Positions 41,891 through 50,140 of a DNA stretch of 64,000 nucleotides are shown piece after piece. Source of the DNA: Nannobrachium achirus. Its lineage: Eukaryota; Chordata; Actinopteri; Myctophiformes; Myctophidae. A program made the translations under genes and the position numbers. Under the pieces are notes generated by a model. The model searched no databases. It saw only the letters and a list, made by a program, of their open reading frames with translations, and was not told where the DNA came from. The stretch lies in the NCBI GenBank assembly GCA_963921795.1, contig OY997642.1:29473154-29537153 (forward strand), given 5' to 3'. How positions within the stretch are numbered: position 1 is the first letter of the stretch; each line of letters begins with the position of its first letter.

Positions 41891-42992
41891 CTTCATTCCA
41901 ACCGCAACATCACTGCCAGTGGGTGACGATGGAGAAAACCAAAGAGACAAAAGTGGAATATAAGTAAATAACAGCAGTATTGTAATGGTTTAAATTAAAC
42001 TGCATGCAAGGGTTTCACATTATGCAACAATGCAGATGATGACATGTCCAACAGTAAGGAAATATGGTCCCAAAACACCTTACAGCAATGCCGCGTTCAC
42101 GCTTAAATAATTTTAAAGGTCCTGCACTATTCACATAATCCACCTGTCAAGACAGTCCGTTCTGGTTAGCATGTTTGTTTAGGCCTATACAGCAGTGGTT
42201 TTCAACCAGTGGTCCAGGGACCACCAGTGGTCCTTGAAAAAATTCCAGGTGGTCCCCACTCCCCATGATGGAGAGTTTGTAACCAAATGGACCCTTAATA
42301 GATCTTTAACTCTTGAGAGAGTAAAATAAAACCAAATGGACACAAGACGTATACACAATTATAATAGAGAATGTAGAAGAATTGTTATGTTGATCAACAT
42401 TTGCCTGTTTCTCTCTCCTATGGTACCACATCAATACAACATGGAATTGTGGACAAAATCCAACAACAACAACAACAACAACAACATATTTGTTTGGGTT
42501 CGGAGAGGCTGAATCTCGTCAAATTGTGATCCATGGCTCAAATGCAGAACAAACAATGGACATTGATACGATATGTGAACCACTGGTTTAGGCCTCCACA
42601 GTTAGCATTAAGCTGCACACAAAAGACGCTCCATAACAAAGGAACGATCTGACACATTAGCCCTATGCTAGGCTAACCGGCTAAACGCCCATTGAATAAA
42701 TACAATTCCAATTCCAATTCCAATAACAATTGCAATAAAACTTAGAAAATAATTAAATAACATGTTTTAAAAAGCAAACGCATCAAGAGTTATTTGTATA
42801 TGTAGCAAGCAAATTACAACATCGTAACTGTTTCTACCTACGCTAATAAGTAATAATAACGACATAAATGCTAACATTTAGTTTAGCAATCAATGAGCAC
42901 AGCAGCCGGGTCCGTGCACGTGTGTAGTTTGTTGCAGTAAAAATATAAAGGTGAAATGCAGCCAAACAGAAGGTGTTTATTTACCCGTCCAT
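28667..42992 (-). CDS. ptbp2: ptbp2: polypyrimidine tract-binding protein 2 (neuronal PTB), complete coding gene
   Basis: Seventeen coding exons on the minus strand: 42,985-42,992; 41,891-41,912; 41,385-41,436; 40,818-40,981; 39,869-39,940; 39,697-39,768; 39,154-39,312; 38,592-38,702; 38,275-38,446; 37,145-37,222; 35,350-35,462; 32,544-32,577; 31,678-31,770; 31,231-31,347; 29,597-29,696; 29,427-29,504; 28,667-28,796. All have GT-AG borders and matching phases, and sum to 1,575 nt (524 residues plus stop; human PTBP2 is about 531). The protein starts MDGDVAVGMKRGSDEL and ends VSFSKSTI. It has four RRMs and an Ala-rich linker. PTBP2 is a nuclear RNA-binding splicing repressor that recognises CU-rich RNA. 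PTBP2 rather than PTBP1/3 is chosen from [38 protein letters not shown] and linkage to dpyd. Confidence 0.93.
28882..28955. repeat. (GT)n microsatellite in ptbp2 last intron
   Basis: About 37 GT units, read as CA repeats in ptbp2 RNA. An AGCTCCCCTATACGTGGCCG-type fragment of the TGAGCGG element lies at about 29,050-29,075. Confidence 0.95.
30005..30260. repeat. Dispersed repeat copy (inverted relative to 5637-7030)
   Basis: AAGACTCCCTAATCGGGAG, CCTCATGGTGGCGCTAGAAG, GTTTGCCAGCCAAGGAGTGT and GCAACCTGACGGTCGCAAT match, in inverse, blocks of the plppr4-intron repeat. Lies in a ptbp2 intron. Confidence 0.7.
30719..30990. mobile_element. hAT MITE remnant carrying a palindrome
   Basis: Starts CCAGTGGTTCTCAACCTTTT, as does the hAT element at 59,178. 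The palindrome at 30,834-30,888 sits at about the same offset. The right terminus was not found, so the copy is truncated. Confidence 0.7.
31231..31770 (-). CDS. ptbp2: ptbp2 exons 13-14: RRM3
   Basis: Exon 31,678-31,770 encodes [20 protein letters not shown] and [10 protein letters not shown]. Exon 31,231-31,347 encodes [20 protein letters not shown], then [18 protein letters not shown]. Together with the 34-nt exon and the end of exon 11 they complete RRM3. Donors are GTGAGT and GTAAGA. Confidence 0.92.
32544..32577 (-). CDS. ptbp2: ptbp2 34-nt microexon ([12 protein letters not shown]), candidate NMD switch
   Basis: Exactly 34 nt, between TCTCTAAAG and GTATGT on the minus strand. Its length is not a multiple of three, so skipping shifts the frame into RRM3. 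In mammals the corresponding 34-nt exon of PTBP1/PTBP2 is repressed by PTBP1/PTBP2 to trigger nonsense-mediated decay. Here the 90 nt upstream are almost pure pyrimidine in the RNA with repeated CUCUCU and UCUUCC, as expected of PTB-binding silencers; the downstream intron is also CU-rich. Conservation of regulation is inferred. Confidence 0.92.
32578..32670 (-). promoter_or_regulatory. ptbp2: CU-rich putative PTB-binding splicing silencer
   Basis: On the RNA strand this is a pyrimidine run with CUCUCUCUCU directly before the acceptor and UCUUCCUCCUCU farther upstream. It is the expected location for auto/cross-regulatory PTB binding. Confidence 0.65.
33170..35349 (-). other. ptbp2: ptbp2 intron 11, distal part
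   Basis: Contains a C/CA-rich tract at about 33,186-33,228 and a (CA)n tract at 35,060-35,112 (UG repeats in the RNA). The rest is AT-rich with no recognised exon. Confidence 0.6.
35350..35462 (-). CDS. ptbp2: ptbp2 exon 11: Ala-rich linker and start of RRM3
   Basis: Encodes AISPLS, nine alanines, [20 protein letters not shown] and DE. In PTBP2 the Ala run precedes GRVGMPG and the RNP2 strand VLLVSNLN; here that strand is VLLASNLN. The poly-Ala tract is coded by mixed GCT/GCG/GCA codons. Confidence 0.92.
36434..36926. mobile_element. piggyBac-like MITE in ptbp2 intron 10
   Basis: 493 bp flanked by TTAA (36,430-36,433 and 36,927-36,930). The 20-bp termini CACATTAAACGCCCACGTGG and (inverted) CACATCGGACGCCCACGTGG differ at three positions. 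No ORF. Its TIRs are unrelated to those of the element at 3478. Confidence 0.85.
37145..37222 (-). CDS. ptbp2: ptbp2 exon 10: Ser/Gly-rich linker
   Basis: 78 nt encoding [20 protein letters not shown] then LSQGG, phase 1 to phase 1, so it can be skipped without a frameshift. It does not resemble the mammalian RRM2-RRM3 linker at this position and is either diverged or lineage-specific. Splice sites are good (TTATAG and GTACCT). Confidence 0.8.
37743..37799. repeat. Palindrome copy in ptbp2 intron
   Basis: TAGAAAATAGTCGATCTACA on the left and GATCTGCTATTTTGACA on the right; the centre is shortened. Confidence 0.7.
38275..39312 (-). CDS. ptbp2: ptbp2 exons 7-9: RRM2
   Basis: Exon 39,154-39,312 gives [20 protein letters not shown] and [20 protein letters not shown]. 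Exon 38,592-38,702 gives [20 protein letters not shown], then [17 protein letters not shown]. Exon 38,275-38,446 gives [20 protein letters not shown], then [20 protein letters not shown]. The RNP motifs and the [15 protein letters not shown] stretch after RRM2 are typical of PTB proteins. Confidence 0.94.
39530..39618 (-). mobile_element. SINE tail fragment (antisense to copy A family)
   Basis: TTTGCCTTTATTGATAG and GACAGACAGGAAAA mirror the TTTCCTGTC...AATAAAGGCA tail of the SINEs at 16,138 and 26,893. The head is missing. Lies in a ptbp2 intron. Confidence 0.65.
39697..40981 (-). CDS. ptbp2: ptbp2 exons 4-6: RRM1
   Basis: Exon 40,818-40,981 gives [40 protein letters not shown] and [15 protein letters not shown]. 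Exon 39,869-39,940 gives [20 protein letters not shown], then VTPQ. Exon 39,697-39,768 gives [24 protein letters not shown] may belong to the bipartite nuclear localisation signal. Confidence 0.94.
40406..40732. mobile_element. hAT (Charlie-like) MITE in ptbp2 intron 4
   Basis: 327 bp with inverted ends CAGTGGTTCTCAACCT / AGGTTGAGAACCACTG. The outer 8-bp flanks (ATTCAGAG, ATCTGGTT) do not match, so the TSD has decayed or been lost. Unlike the copies at 30,719 and 59,178, it lacks the palindrome. Confidence 0.8.
41030..41095. repeat. Fish repeat fragment (GCATTTAGCAGACGCTTTTA core)
   Basis: GGCATTTAGCAGACGCTTTT and AAAGCGACTTATAATAAGCA are a very common teleost repeat core. Family not assigned. 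Confidence 0.55.
41385..42992 (-). CDS. ptbp2: ptbp2 exons 1-3: N-terminus
   Basis: ATGGACGG (42,985-42,992) joins a 22-nt microexon (41,891-41,912) and a 52-nt exon (41,385-41,436), giving [20 protein letters not shown], then SSPPSMT. The MDG start and GVKRGSDEL-like motif are conserved in PTB proteins and contain an N-terminal nuclear localisation/export signal. Upstream of the ATG, possible acceptors (TTTGCTGCAG at about 43,050) leave open a spliced 5' UTR. Confidence 0.9.
41811..41888. repeat. (GT)n microsatellite abutting ptbp2 exon 2 donor
   Basis: On the RNA strand the exon 2 donor GTAC runs straight into about 39 CA units. The 5' splice site therefore borders a CA-repeat, the binding substrate of hnRNP L in vertebrates. 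Confidence 0.95.
42193..42585. mobile_element. Diverged hAT-like MITE in ptbp2 intron 1
   Basis: Begins CAGTGGTTTTCAACCAGTGG and ends GTGAACCACTG. The flanks contain GTTTAGGCCTATACAG and GTTTAGGCCTCCACAG, a 16-bp direct repeat with two mismatches, longer than a normal hAT TSD. An (AAC)n run occurs at about 42,461-42,485. Confidence 0.6.
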
Positions 42993-43066
42993 TGCAAGGT
43001 TTAGCTGGCTCTTGTGTTCCAACTGTTGTCTCGTCCTAAATATCACTGCAGCAAAATGGATGCAGC

Positions 43067-43279
43067 CAGGGACGTGCAGAGAATGTTATTAGAGAGGCAG
43101 GGCTGACATTTCTGAAAGGGCCTTTTGGTGAAAATAGCAGTGCGACACGTTGTGAGCTTGGAGGTCGGCTATTTTCGGTAGCCTACTTGATACCACACTA
43201 AAGCATAAAAAATGCAATACTGGAGATGTGGTGTACGGCATGGATTTCTACACAGAGAGGACATTTCTTTCAACGTAAG

Positions 43280-43322
<43 letters not shown>

Positions 43323-43684
43323 GAAGTTTGCAATAGAAACAAGTACAGTTTCATGACAGTACAAATCACTGGTACAAGGTCAACTAAAAGGAGATCCTTG
43401 AAAGCCGAGGTTTATTTCCACAGGAACCACACTTTAAGTATCTCATATAACATTGAAAGACAGACGGATAGTGTTCAGGAGAGTTTGGACAAGGCAATTC
43501 TCTTGAATGCTGCCTTCAGGTATGACATGGAAAGAGGGTATTTGCATTTCTTTCACCATAGTAAAAACTGCATTCATGGTCTGGAGGAATGCCAGAAAGG
43601 TCGTCTGGAATGGGCACTTTTTAACAGATGGATAAAAGGGCAGGGGCTCAAGCCCCCTTTCATGTCTATGTGTGCACGTGCCTG
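43067..43684. mobile_element. hAT-like MITE directly 5' of ptbp2
   Basis: 618 bp with termini CAGGGACGTGC and (inverted) CAGGCACGTGC, flanked by GATGCAGC at 43,059-43,066 and 43,685-43,692 (8-bp TSD). Same family as 21,174-22,130. It contains a palindrome remnant (43,128-43,178) and a GATT-tailed insertion (about 43,281-43,440). It ends 74 bp upstream of the ptbp2 ATG. Confidence 0.87.
43281..43405. repeat. GATT-tailed repeat fragment
   Basis: (GATT)9 followed by a segment with CAGTACAAATCACTGGTACA and GTCAACTAAAAGGAGATCCT. The same sequence occurs inverted at 57,787-57,885, ending in AATCAATCAATCAATC. This looks like a truncated 3' end of a retroposon with a tetranucleotide tail, absent from the sibling hAT copy at 21,174. 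Confidence 0.65.
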
Positions 43685-43810
43685 GATGCAGCTTCTTTCT
43701 CTCTTTTATTTAATGTCCAATGTTATGGAGCATCACCGCCCCCCAGTGACACTGTGTAGTAGCGCAGAAGTAATAATACAATTATAAAGTAGGCTCATTA
43801 TAGGAAACTA

Positions 43811-43875
43811 GAAGTTTGCGGCCCTTCGGGCCGCTCACGTCTAGAGATCGCGGCCGCTTCGCGGGCGCTCACAGC
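43811..43875. repeat. Two adjacent GC-rich hairpins
   Basis: GCGGCCCTTCGGGCCGC (43,818-43,834) and GCGGCCGCTTCGCGGGCGC (about 43,850-43,868) each form a 7-8-bp stem with a TTC loop, separated by TCACGTCTAGAGATC, in otherwise AT-rich DNA. Confidence 0.75.
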
Positions 43876-46064
43876 TAAATTGCAGCAGTGTTCCAACTGA
43901 TATGGGCATATATGGAGATCTGTATCTGTCAGTCCTTTCACACTGCCAGAGAAACATAAGCATATATGCTAATGGAGAAACATAAGCATATACAGTGTAT
44001 AGTATATGCTTATGTGAGAAATATGTTTGCGTCAGCAAAATAAGCAAACTTTCATTTTGGGAGGATTGCTCCCCCAAAAATCATGTTTTGGCATGAAACG
44101 GTTGCATTTTGTGCATTTGTGGCACGCCCTGCTTCTGGGAATTCGTTGAGCATACAACCCTTGACATGTGATTCGAATTTAGTCTTGACTGGATGTTTTG
44201 TTTGTGATTTTTGGCCTTTTCTGATAAATAGGCCCCTCCCACTAACTTTGGAAGCATATTACAGGTGAACAATATGGACTATGAAAATTGTCGCTTGAAT
44301 ATGTTTATTGCATGGGTCCAGAGAACATGTGTACCGATTGTGGTGAGATTTGGAGGAAATATGTCGAAAAGGAGCAAAAAGTGTGTTTTGAAGAAAATTT
44401 AAAATGGCGGAAAATCTGTCCTGATGCAAATGGGTGTGGCCTATGTGGGGACATGTGTCATGACCCAAGGAATCCTGGGGAAAATACATTTAGATTTTCC
44501 GACCTATGGTTAAAGAGTTATAGGGCAAAATGTGAAGTGGGCTGTTATAGCACCACCATGAGGCTGACCGTAATTATTATGAATCTCCCCTCTAAGTTAT
44601 GCATTTTGAAAACATGACATTTACTTTATTACTATTCAAACCCCTCAGGTACAGGAAAGCTTGCTCTGTGTTGGCTTGGTGTGTTAAAATAAGGTATGAT
44701 GTTAATGCGCAAGAGCGACAGGTAAATGCCACTAATGTAGATTTTGAAGTGAAGCACACCGCCAGAGTTCTATATCTATGTATCTATGTGTCTGTCTATC
44801 TATGTATGTATGTATCTATCTAGCTACTGGGCAAAATGTGTAGGAACAGTGTCCAAAAATGTGTTAGAAAAAATTTGAGGGTTCCTGATATGAACAGAAC
44901 CACTGTTCCATGGTGTATTCCTAGCAGCATGTAAAACAAAAGCACCTGATGGAGTTACAGTTGACTCATTTATTTCCTATGCAATCAATCAATCAATCAA
45001 TCTCTCTGGAAGAAGTTGCACGTGACTTCTGCAGCAGCACTGAGGCGCTCCAACGACCACTCTGACAAGCTAAATGATGGGTGCAGTAAATGTATTTGTC
45101 TGCATACAGCCCAATGAGCCCATAAGTCATTTCAGCTGATATGGTAGCCCAAATTACCTAAAAACTGCTAATCAAGAAAATGTGTGACAGCTGTTTCAAA
45201 AGCTGTAGGATCAAAACGAATTTATTTTATTACATAAATTTAACTTAAACATGTTGACAACAGTCCTTATTAATCATAAAAACAAATTCAGTATCACACA
45301 TTGCTTTTTCTTAGTTTCCTAGGCCAATTACCAAAAAGCGGACCAAATTACCTGACTTCTTTTCAGATTCTAATGAGCTAATGTTAACCCTCACCCTCAC
45401 TTCAACTGTTCTCTGTCTCACAGTTGAGAGCTCAACTGGGGCCCCCTGATGGCCATGTTGGTTAAAAAATAAAATAATAATAATAATCTCATGAGGCCCC
45501 CAGGCTGTGAGGGGGCCCCAGGCGGCTGCCTATTTTGCCTCTATGGGCTGCACGGCCCTGCTTCACCCTATACTTTGCGCTTCCAAAGTGTCCCAATTTA
45601 CCTGACTTCACCCTATTGTTTTACAGCGTAGCCTACTTTGCGCTTCATTGCAGAGCTCCTGCTGTACAGTCTCTGAGTCTCAGTCTTCATTTGGATCAAC
45701 AGATTTACAATCTTTTCTTTCTTGCACAAACATGTGATTTATAGGGGAGCTTTAGCAACACAGAGGATATACAGCTCGTTTTATGTTGACAGCACGGCAC
45801 TCACAGCAGGCAGCGGCTTGAAAAAAAAAGAGAGAGAGAAAAAAAACTTTCACTCTCTTGCTTGGACAGAACGGGAGACAAACACACATCAGCTGATCTT
45901 CACGCAGATAACATCTCGATGTGCGTCTTGCGCGAGGCGTTGTGAGCTTTCAGATCTGCTCTCCAGAATTACGTCAGAAGTTGAACTCTCTCTCTCTGAA
46001 ATTGAAATACGATTCTCTCTCTCGCGCTCTCTTTCTCTCTCTCTATTCGGTAACACTTCCCAAC
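43876..46064. other. Intergenic repeats, no gene
   Basis: Contains ATATGG-type fragments (43,890-43,990), a relative of the dispersed repeat (about 44,330-44,570, with CACCACCATGAGGCTGACCG), TATC repeats (about 44,772-44,822), AATC repeats (44,984-45,001), and a diverged relative of the 18,433 element (about 45,125-45,620, ending ACCTGACTTCACCCTA). A half palindrome lies at about 45,938-45,963. Confidence 0.6.
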
Positions 46065-46069
46065 GTTAG

Positions 46070-46296
46070 TGTAGAGGTGGATGGCAAGGAATAGACACTG
46101 GAGAGCATGGATTCACTTCACATTGACAATTCTTTGTTAGTTCAGCTTCTCAGCACAACAGCATGGCATACACTACATGTCACTTCCTCTTACACCCTTC
46201 TTCATAACACCTAATAGGCAGGTAAGGTACAGTGACACCAAGTGGTGCAAATAAGTAACTACATGCATTAGTTGTAGAGAACTGTAGGACACAACA
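46070..46296 (-). repeat. 3' LTR of the Ty3/gypsy element
   Basis: Minus-strand TGTTGTGTCC...CCACCTCTACA, with partner at 49,497-49,723. It carries TAGTTGTAG where the 5' LTR has TAGTCGTAG. Confidence 0.95.
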
Positions 46297-46310
46297 TTTC
46301 CTCTCTTTGT
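46297..46310 (-). other. Polypurine tract
   Basis: Minus-strand AAAGAGAGGAAA immediately before the 3' LTR, the expected plus-strand DNA priming site. Confidence 0.8.
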
Positions 46311-46713
46311 AGAAAAGGAAAATTCCTATAAGGCAAAATAGAAAATCAGAACCTGCACTCAGGCATAAACATAAACATTCTTGTCTGTACTGTGAATACG
46401 TTTAGTAAACCAGAAAATAAACATGGTAAACATGAACTCAAAATACCCTGTTTCAACTTTCAGAGATCTGAAATAACAATACAACTGTAGGACTTTTTTT
46501 TTCCAAACACTACATTGCATCACCTTCAAAATAACACAAACAAATGAGATATGTTGACATGCTATGTTAGGAAGACAAATAGCTAATCAGTCACATATTC
46601 TTGCATCCAGTTAGGCTTCTTTCTGACACGTGATTGTTTAGGAGAGGATGGAGAGGCACTGTCAGGTGAAGCAGGAATGTCCTGTGGATGTGCGGCTGCA
46701 CAGCGATCAGGAG

Positions 46714-49425
46714 CTAGGCGTTCCATCTTCGGCCATCCTCCAGCAAGTATGTGCTTTGGGCCACCTTCTTTGTGACTCTCAGTGGAGATCCAAACTTTGG
46801 GTGAGCTTTGGGCACATGGAGAGGTGTTTTCACCCGCACACTATCCCCTTCTTGAAAAGGCGGAGTGCGTGCGCCTCTTTTTCCATCCGTATAAGCCTTC
46901 ATCTTGAGTTGACGGCTTGTGACTTTCTCTCGTACCTGTTCATCTGAGACAGGGTCAGCAGGAGAGGGCGGCAGGACAGTCAACTTCGTGCGCATCCTCC
47001 GGCCATGCAGTAGTTGAAATGGAGACACACCTGTAGCTGCATGTGGTGTGGCACGGTAAGCCATCAGGAAGGCAGTAATGGCAGGCTTCCATGGTACAGA
47101 TTGTGTAATAGCCATCTGCACACTCTCTTTCAGAACACGATTAAAACGCTCTATGGCGCCATTAGCAGCTGGGTAATAAACAGATACTCTGTGATGTACG
47201 ATGTCCCGTTCAGCCAGGAAAGCAGCAAAGTCAGCAGAAGTAAACTGTTTTCCATTGTCCGTGACAATGGATTCTGGGTTCCCTTGTCTGCTGAAGACTG
47301 AGGAGAGGAAGGATGTAACATCCTTTGTAGTGATATTGGCAGTGAAAGCAACCTCTGGCCACTTGCTGTAGTAGTCGGTCAGAGTGATGGCATATCGGCA
47401 GTCCCATGTAGCAGTTTCAAAAGGACCAACAATGTCCATTGCAAGCTTCTGCCATGGCCTGTCTGGGAATCGAACTGGTTGTAGTGGAGCAGGGTGTGGC
47501 ATTGCAGTCTTGTCGTTGGACTGGCATGGCTGACATGACTGAATAGTAGAATGAACAAGGTCGTCCATCTTAGGCCACCAGTAGTACTCTCTCAGGCGTT
47601 GCTTGGTACGCACCACTCCTTGGTGTGTCTCATGTGCAAGAGCCACCAGAGTAGCACGCAGTGAAATTGGCACAACCAGACGTGTTCCTCGAAGCACCAG
47701 TGAGTTTCCCACTGACAGTTCATGACGTACACGGAAGTATGGGGCAACGACTGGACTCAGCGGTTTTATCTTTTGTGGCCAGCCACGAGCAATCTGGTCA
47801 CGGAGTGCAGAAACCTCTGGGCAAGAGTCAGCAGCAGCCTCAAAGTCAGTAATGGGCAAAGCAGCAAGAGCATCAGTGATGTAGGCAACCATTTGTGGCT
47901 CAGCATCCAATGCAGGGTCAGCATCTCCAGGAAGTGGTAGACGGGAAAGGCAGTCAGCAGTGTAGTTATCTGACCCTGGGCGGTAAATCACATCATAGTC
48001 ATAGGTCAGGAGCCTGGCAGACCAGCGTGCAACGCGCATTCCAGCACGACCTATGCCTTTAGTAGTAAGCAGCGTAGTGAGGGCCTGATGGTCAGTACGT
48101 AAGGTGAATTTTCGCCCCCACAAGTATGTGCGCCACTTCTCAACGGCCCAAACACATCCCAGAGCTTCCTTCTCTACAGTCGAATATTTGCGTTCCACTG
48201 TGGTGAGATTCCGGGAGGCAAAAGCCACTGTACGTTCCACGCCATCAGTATGATGCTGGGTGAACACGGCTCCCAAACCGTAATCAGAGGCATCAGTGGA
48301 CACCACTGTAGGCAGGGAAGGGTCGAAAAGAGCAAGGGCAGAACTGTTCACCAGTAGTAGTTTGATTTTCTCAAAACCTTTCTGTGCCTCACTCGTCCAG
48401 TGAAAGTCAGTGTCTTTTCTAATGCATGCCCGCATCGGCTCGGATTCAGTTGCATAGTTAGGAATGAACTTTGAATACCATGACACGAGGCCTAGAAAAG
48501 AGCGGAGGGTAGCAGCATCTGTCGGAGCTGGGGCATTCAGAACAGCTTCGATGTGCTCTTTATCAGGAACGATACCTTCAGCTGACACCACGTGACCCAG
48601 GAATCGTAGACTGGACTGATTAAAGCAGCACTTTTCCTCATTCAGGAGCAGACCTGCCTCTTGCAGGCGGTGAAGGACTTGCTTCAGACGAGCATCATGC
48701 ACTGTGCTGTTGGCTCCATAGATGATAATATCATCCAGATAATTCTGCACACCTGGCAGGCCTTTGAGGATGGTAGCCATCATCTTCTGGAATGCAGATG
48801 GTGCAGAGGAGAGGCCATAGGGCACACGGCAGTAGCGGAAGAGTCCTTCATGGGTAATGAAAGCAGTCAGGTCCCTACTTTCCTCATGTAGAGGCACCTG
48901 GTGGTAGGCACTTGCGAGATCAATAGTTGAAAACACTGCGGCTCCATGCAGAGTGGACAGCAGCTCATCAATGTGTGGGATTGGATAGCAGTTCGTAATG
49001 ACAGCCTTGTTTGGCTCTCGGAGATCCACACACATCCGAATGCCTCCTCTCTTCTTTCGTGTAACAACGATAGGAGACACCCAGGGAGAAGCATCAATTC
49101 TCTCAATCACACCAGCAGCCAGCTGTCTGTTTATCTCTTCTGTGACTGCATCTCTCACAGACAGGGGCAAACGGCGCAGTTTCTGTCGAACCGGGGTAAC
49201 AGAGGCAGAGACTTTGACCCGGTGCACAAAATGTTTAGCACAGCCAATTAGTGGGGGAGTGGTGGATAGGTGCATCACAGGAGCATTTGTAGCAGGGGCA
49301 AGAGGAGGAGGAACAACAGCACCCCCTACAATGTGAATGTTCAGTGCAATCATCAAATCCAGGCCCAGCAATGGCTTCCCAGGGCATGGCAAAAATGGAG
49401 CAGGACAAGGCACATTTACAGCCAT
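46714..49425 (-). CDS. pol: Ty3/gypsy pol: protease remnant, RT, RNase H, integrase
   Basis: An open frame of 903 codons. Residues 15-30 (GKPLLGLDLM) are the C-terminal end of an aspartic protease whose DTG part is absent. The reverse transcriptase spans about 85-340 with YLDD at 229-232. RNase H spans about 370-490, with TDAS at 377-380 and TDH around D445. The integrase has an HHCC zinc finger (H598/H601 region, C631/C634) and a DDE core (D664, D723, E759). There is no chromodomain at the C-terminus. It has no internal stop, but gag and protease would have to come from another copy. Confidence 0.95.
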   Translation of the reverse strand: MAVNVPCPAPFLPCPGKPLLGLDLMIALNIHIVGGAVVPPPLAPATNAPVMHLSTTPPLIGCAKHFVHRVKVSASVTPVRQKLRRLPLSVRDAVTEEINRQLAAGVIERIDASPWVSPIVVTRKKRGGIRMCVDLREPNKAVITNCYPIPHIDELLSTLHGAAVFSTIDLASAYHQVPLHEESRDLTAFITHEGLFRYCRVPYGLSSAPSAFQKMMATILKGLPGVQNYLDDIIIYGANSTVHDARLKQVLHRLQEAGLLLNEEKCCFNQSSLRFLGHVVSAEGIVPDKEHIEAVLNAPAPTDAATLRSFLGLVSWYSKFIPNYATESEPMRACIRKDTDFHWTSEAQKGFEKIKLLLVNSSALALFDPSLPTVVSTDASDYGLGAVFTQHHTDGVERTVAFASRNLTTVERKYSTVEKEALGCVWAVEKWRTYLWGRKFTLRTDHQALTTLLTTKGIGRAGMRVARWSARLLTYDYDVIYRPGSDNYTADCLSRLPLPGDADPALDAEPQMVAYITDALAALPITDFEAAADSCPEVSALRDQIARGWPQKIKPLSPVVAPYFRVRHELSVGNSLVLRGTRLVVPISLRATLVALAHETHQGVVRTKQRLREYYWWPKMDDLVHSTIQSCQPCQSNDKTAMPHPAPLQPVRFPDRPWQKLAMDIVGPFETATWDCRYAITLTDYYSKWPEVAFTANITTKDVTSFLSSVFSRQGNPESIVTDNGKQFTSADFAAFLAERDIVHHRVSVYYPAANGAIERFNRVLKESVQMAITQSVPWKPAITAFLMAYRATPHAATGVSPFQLLHGRRMRTKLTVLPPSPADPVSDEQVREKVTSRQLKMKAYTDGKRGARTPPFQEGDSVRVKTPLHVPKAHPKFGSPLRVTKKVAQSTYLLEDGRRWNA

Positions 49426-49477
49426 CTTTGCAAAAAATGGTCAAAAATAGTCCTCTGTAGTCGAACTATAGCAGGTG

Positions 49478-49494
49478 GGTTACCTCGTCGCCAA
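49478..49494 (-). other. Primer-binding site of the Ty3/gypsy element
   Basis: Minus-strand TTGGCGACGAGGTAACC, a few bases inside the 5' LTR. TGG matches the CCA end of a tRNA. Cognate tRNA not assigned. Confidence 0.75.
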
Positions 49495-49496
49495 TT

Positions 49497-49723
49497 TGTA
49501 GAGGTGGATTAGACACTGGAGACACTGGAGAGCATGGATTCACTTCACATTGACAATTCTTTGTTAGTTCAGCTTCTCAGCACAACAGCATGGCATACAC
49601 TACATGTCACTTCCTCTTACACCCTTCTTCATAACACCTAATAGGCAGGTAAGGTACAGTGACACCAAGTGGTGCAAATAAGTAACTACATGCATTAGTC
49701 GTAGAGAACTGTAGGACACAACA
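49497..49723 (-). repeat. 5' LTR of the Ty3/gypsy element
   Basis: 227 bp, nearly identical to 46,070-46,296. It contains a local duplication of GACACTGGA near its inner end that is absent from the 3' LTR. Confidence 0.95.
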
Positions 49724-49728
49724 GTTAG

Positions 49729-50140
49729 GTATCAAGTAAAAGTACAAAAGTATCGCTACCAACATACCATGCTTCTGCTTGTTAACGGACTACACAAACA
49801 CACACGCGTGTCTGGTCAAACATCGCATGCATAATCTACTCTTTATGGAGGGAAGCAATGTTTTGTTGAGAACATGGAGAACTGACACACACACGCGTGG
49901 CTTAAATAAGTCATTTTTCTGCTGTAAGCTGCATTTTTAAGGTTGTCATTGCAGAAAGGGTAAAGTAGAAGGTTTAAAACACGCTATTCCTATCATATTC
50001 CAATGGCAGTGTGTGTCCCTGTGTAATGTTTGGTGTGAAGCAGAACAGCTCCGCTCTGTCTCTCACTCTCCACCCCCCCATCCTCCCCCCATCTCTGTAG
50101 CTTGCAGCTTGCAGGCAGTTACTTAGTTGGAGTGCGTTGT
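49729..50140. other. Spacer between two retroelements
   Basis: No gene recognised. Contains ACACGCGTG motifs and a C-rich run at about 50,071-50,088. Confidence 0.5.

Larger units (their letters stand above)
46070..49723 (-). mobile_element. Ty3/gypsy LTR retrotransposon, gag-deleted, recent
   Basis: A complete LTR-to-LTR insertion of 3,654 bp. The 227-bp LTRs at 49,497-49,723 (5') and 46,070-46,296 (3') begin TG and end CA on the minus strand. The TSD GTTAG is at 46,065-46,069 and 49,724-49,728. The primer-binding site follows the 5' LTR and a purine tract precedes the 3' LTR. Between them lies one long pol ORF; gag and most of the protease are missing. The LTRs differ by one isolated substitution and a short scrambled stretch near one end, so insertion was recent. 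Confidence 0.96.
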
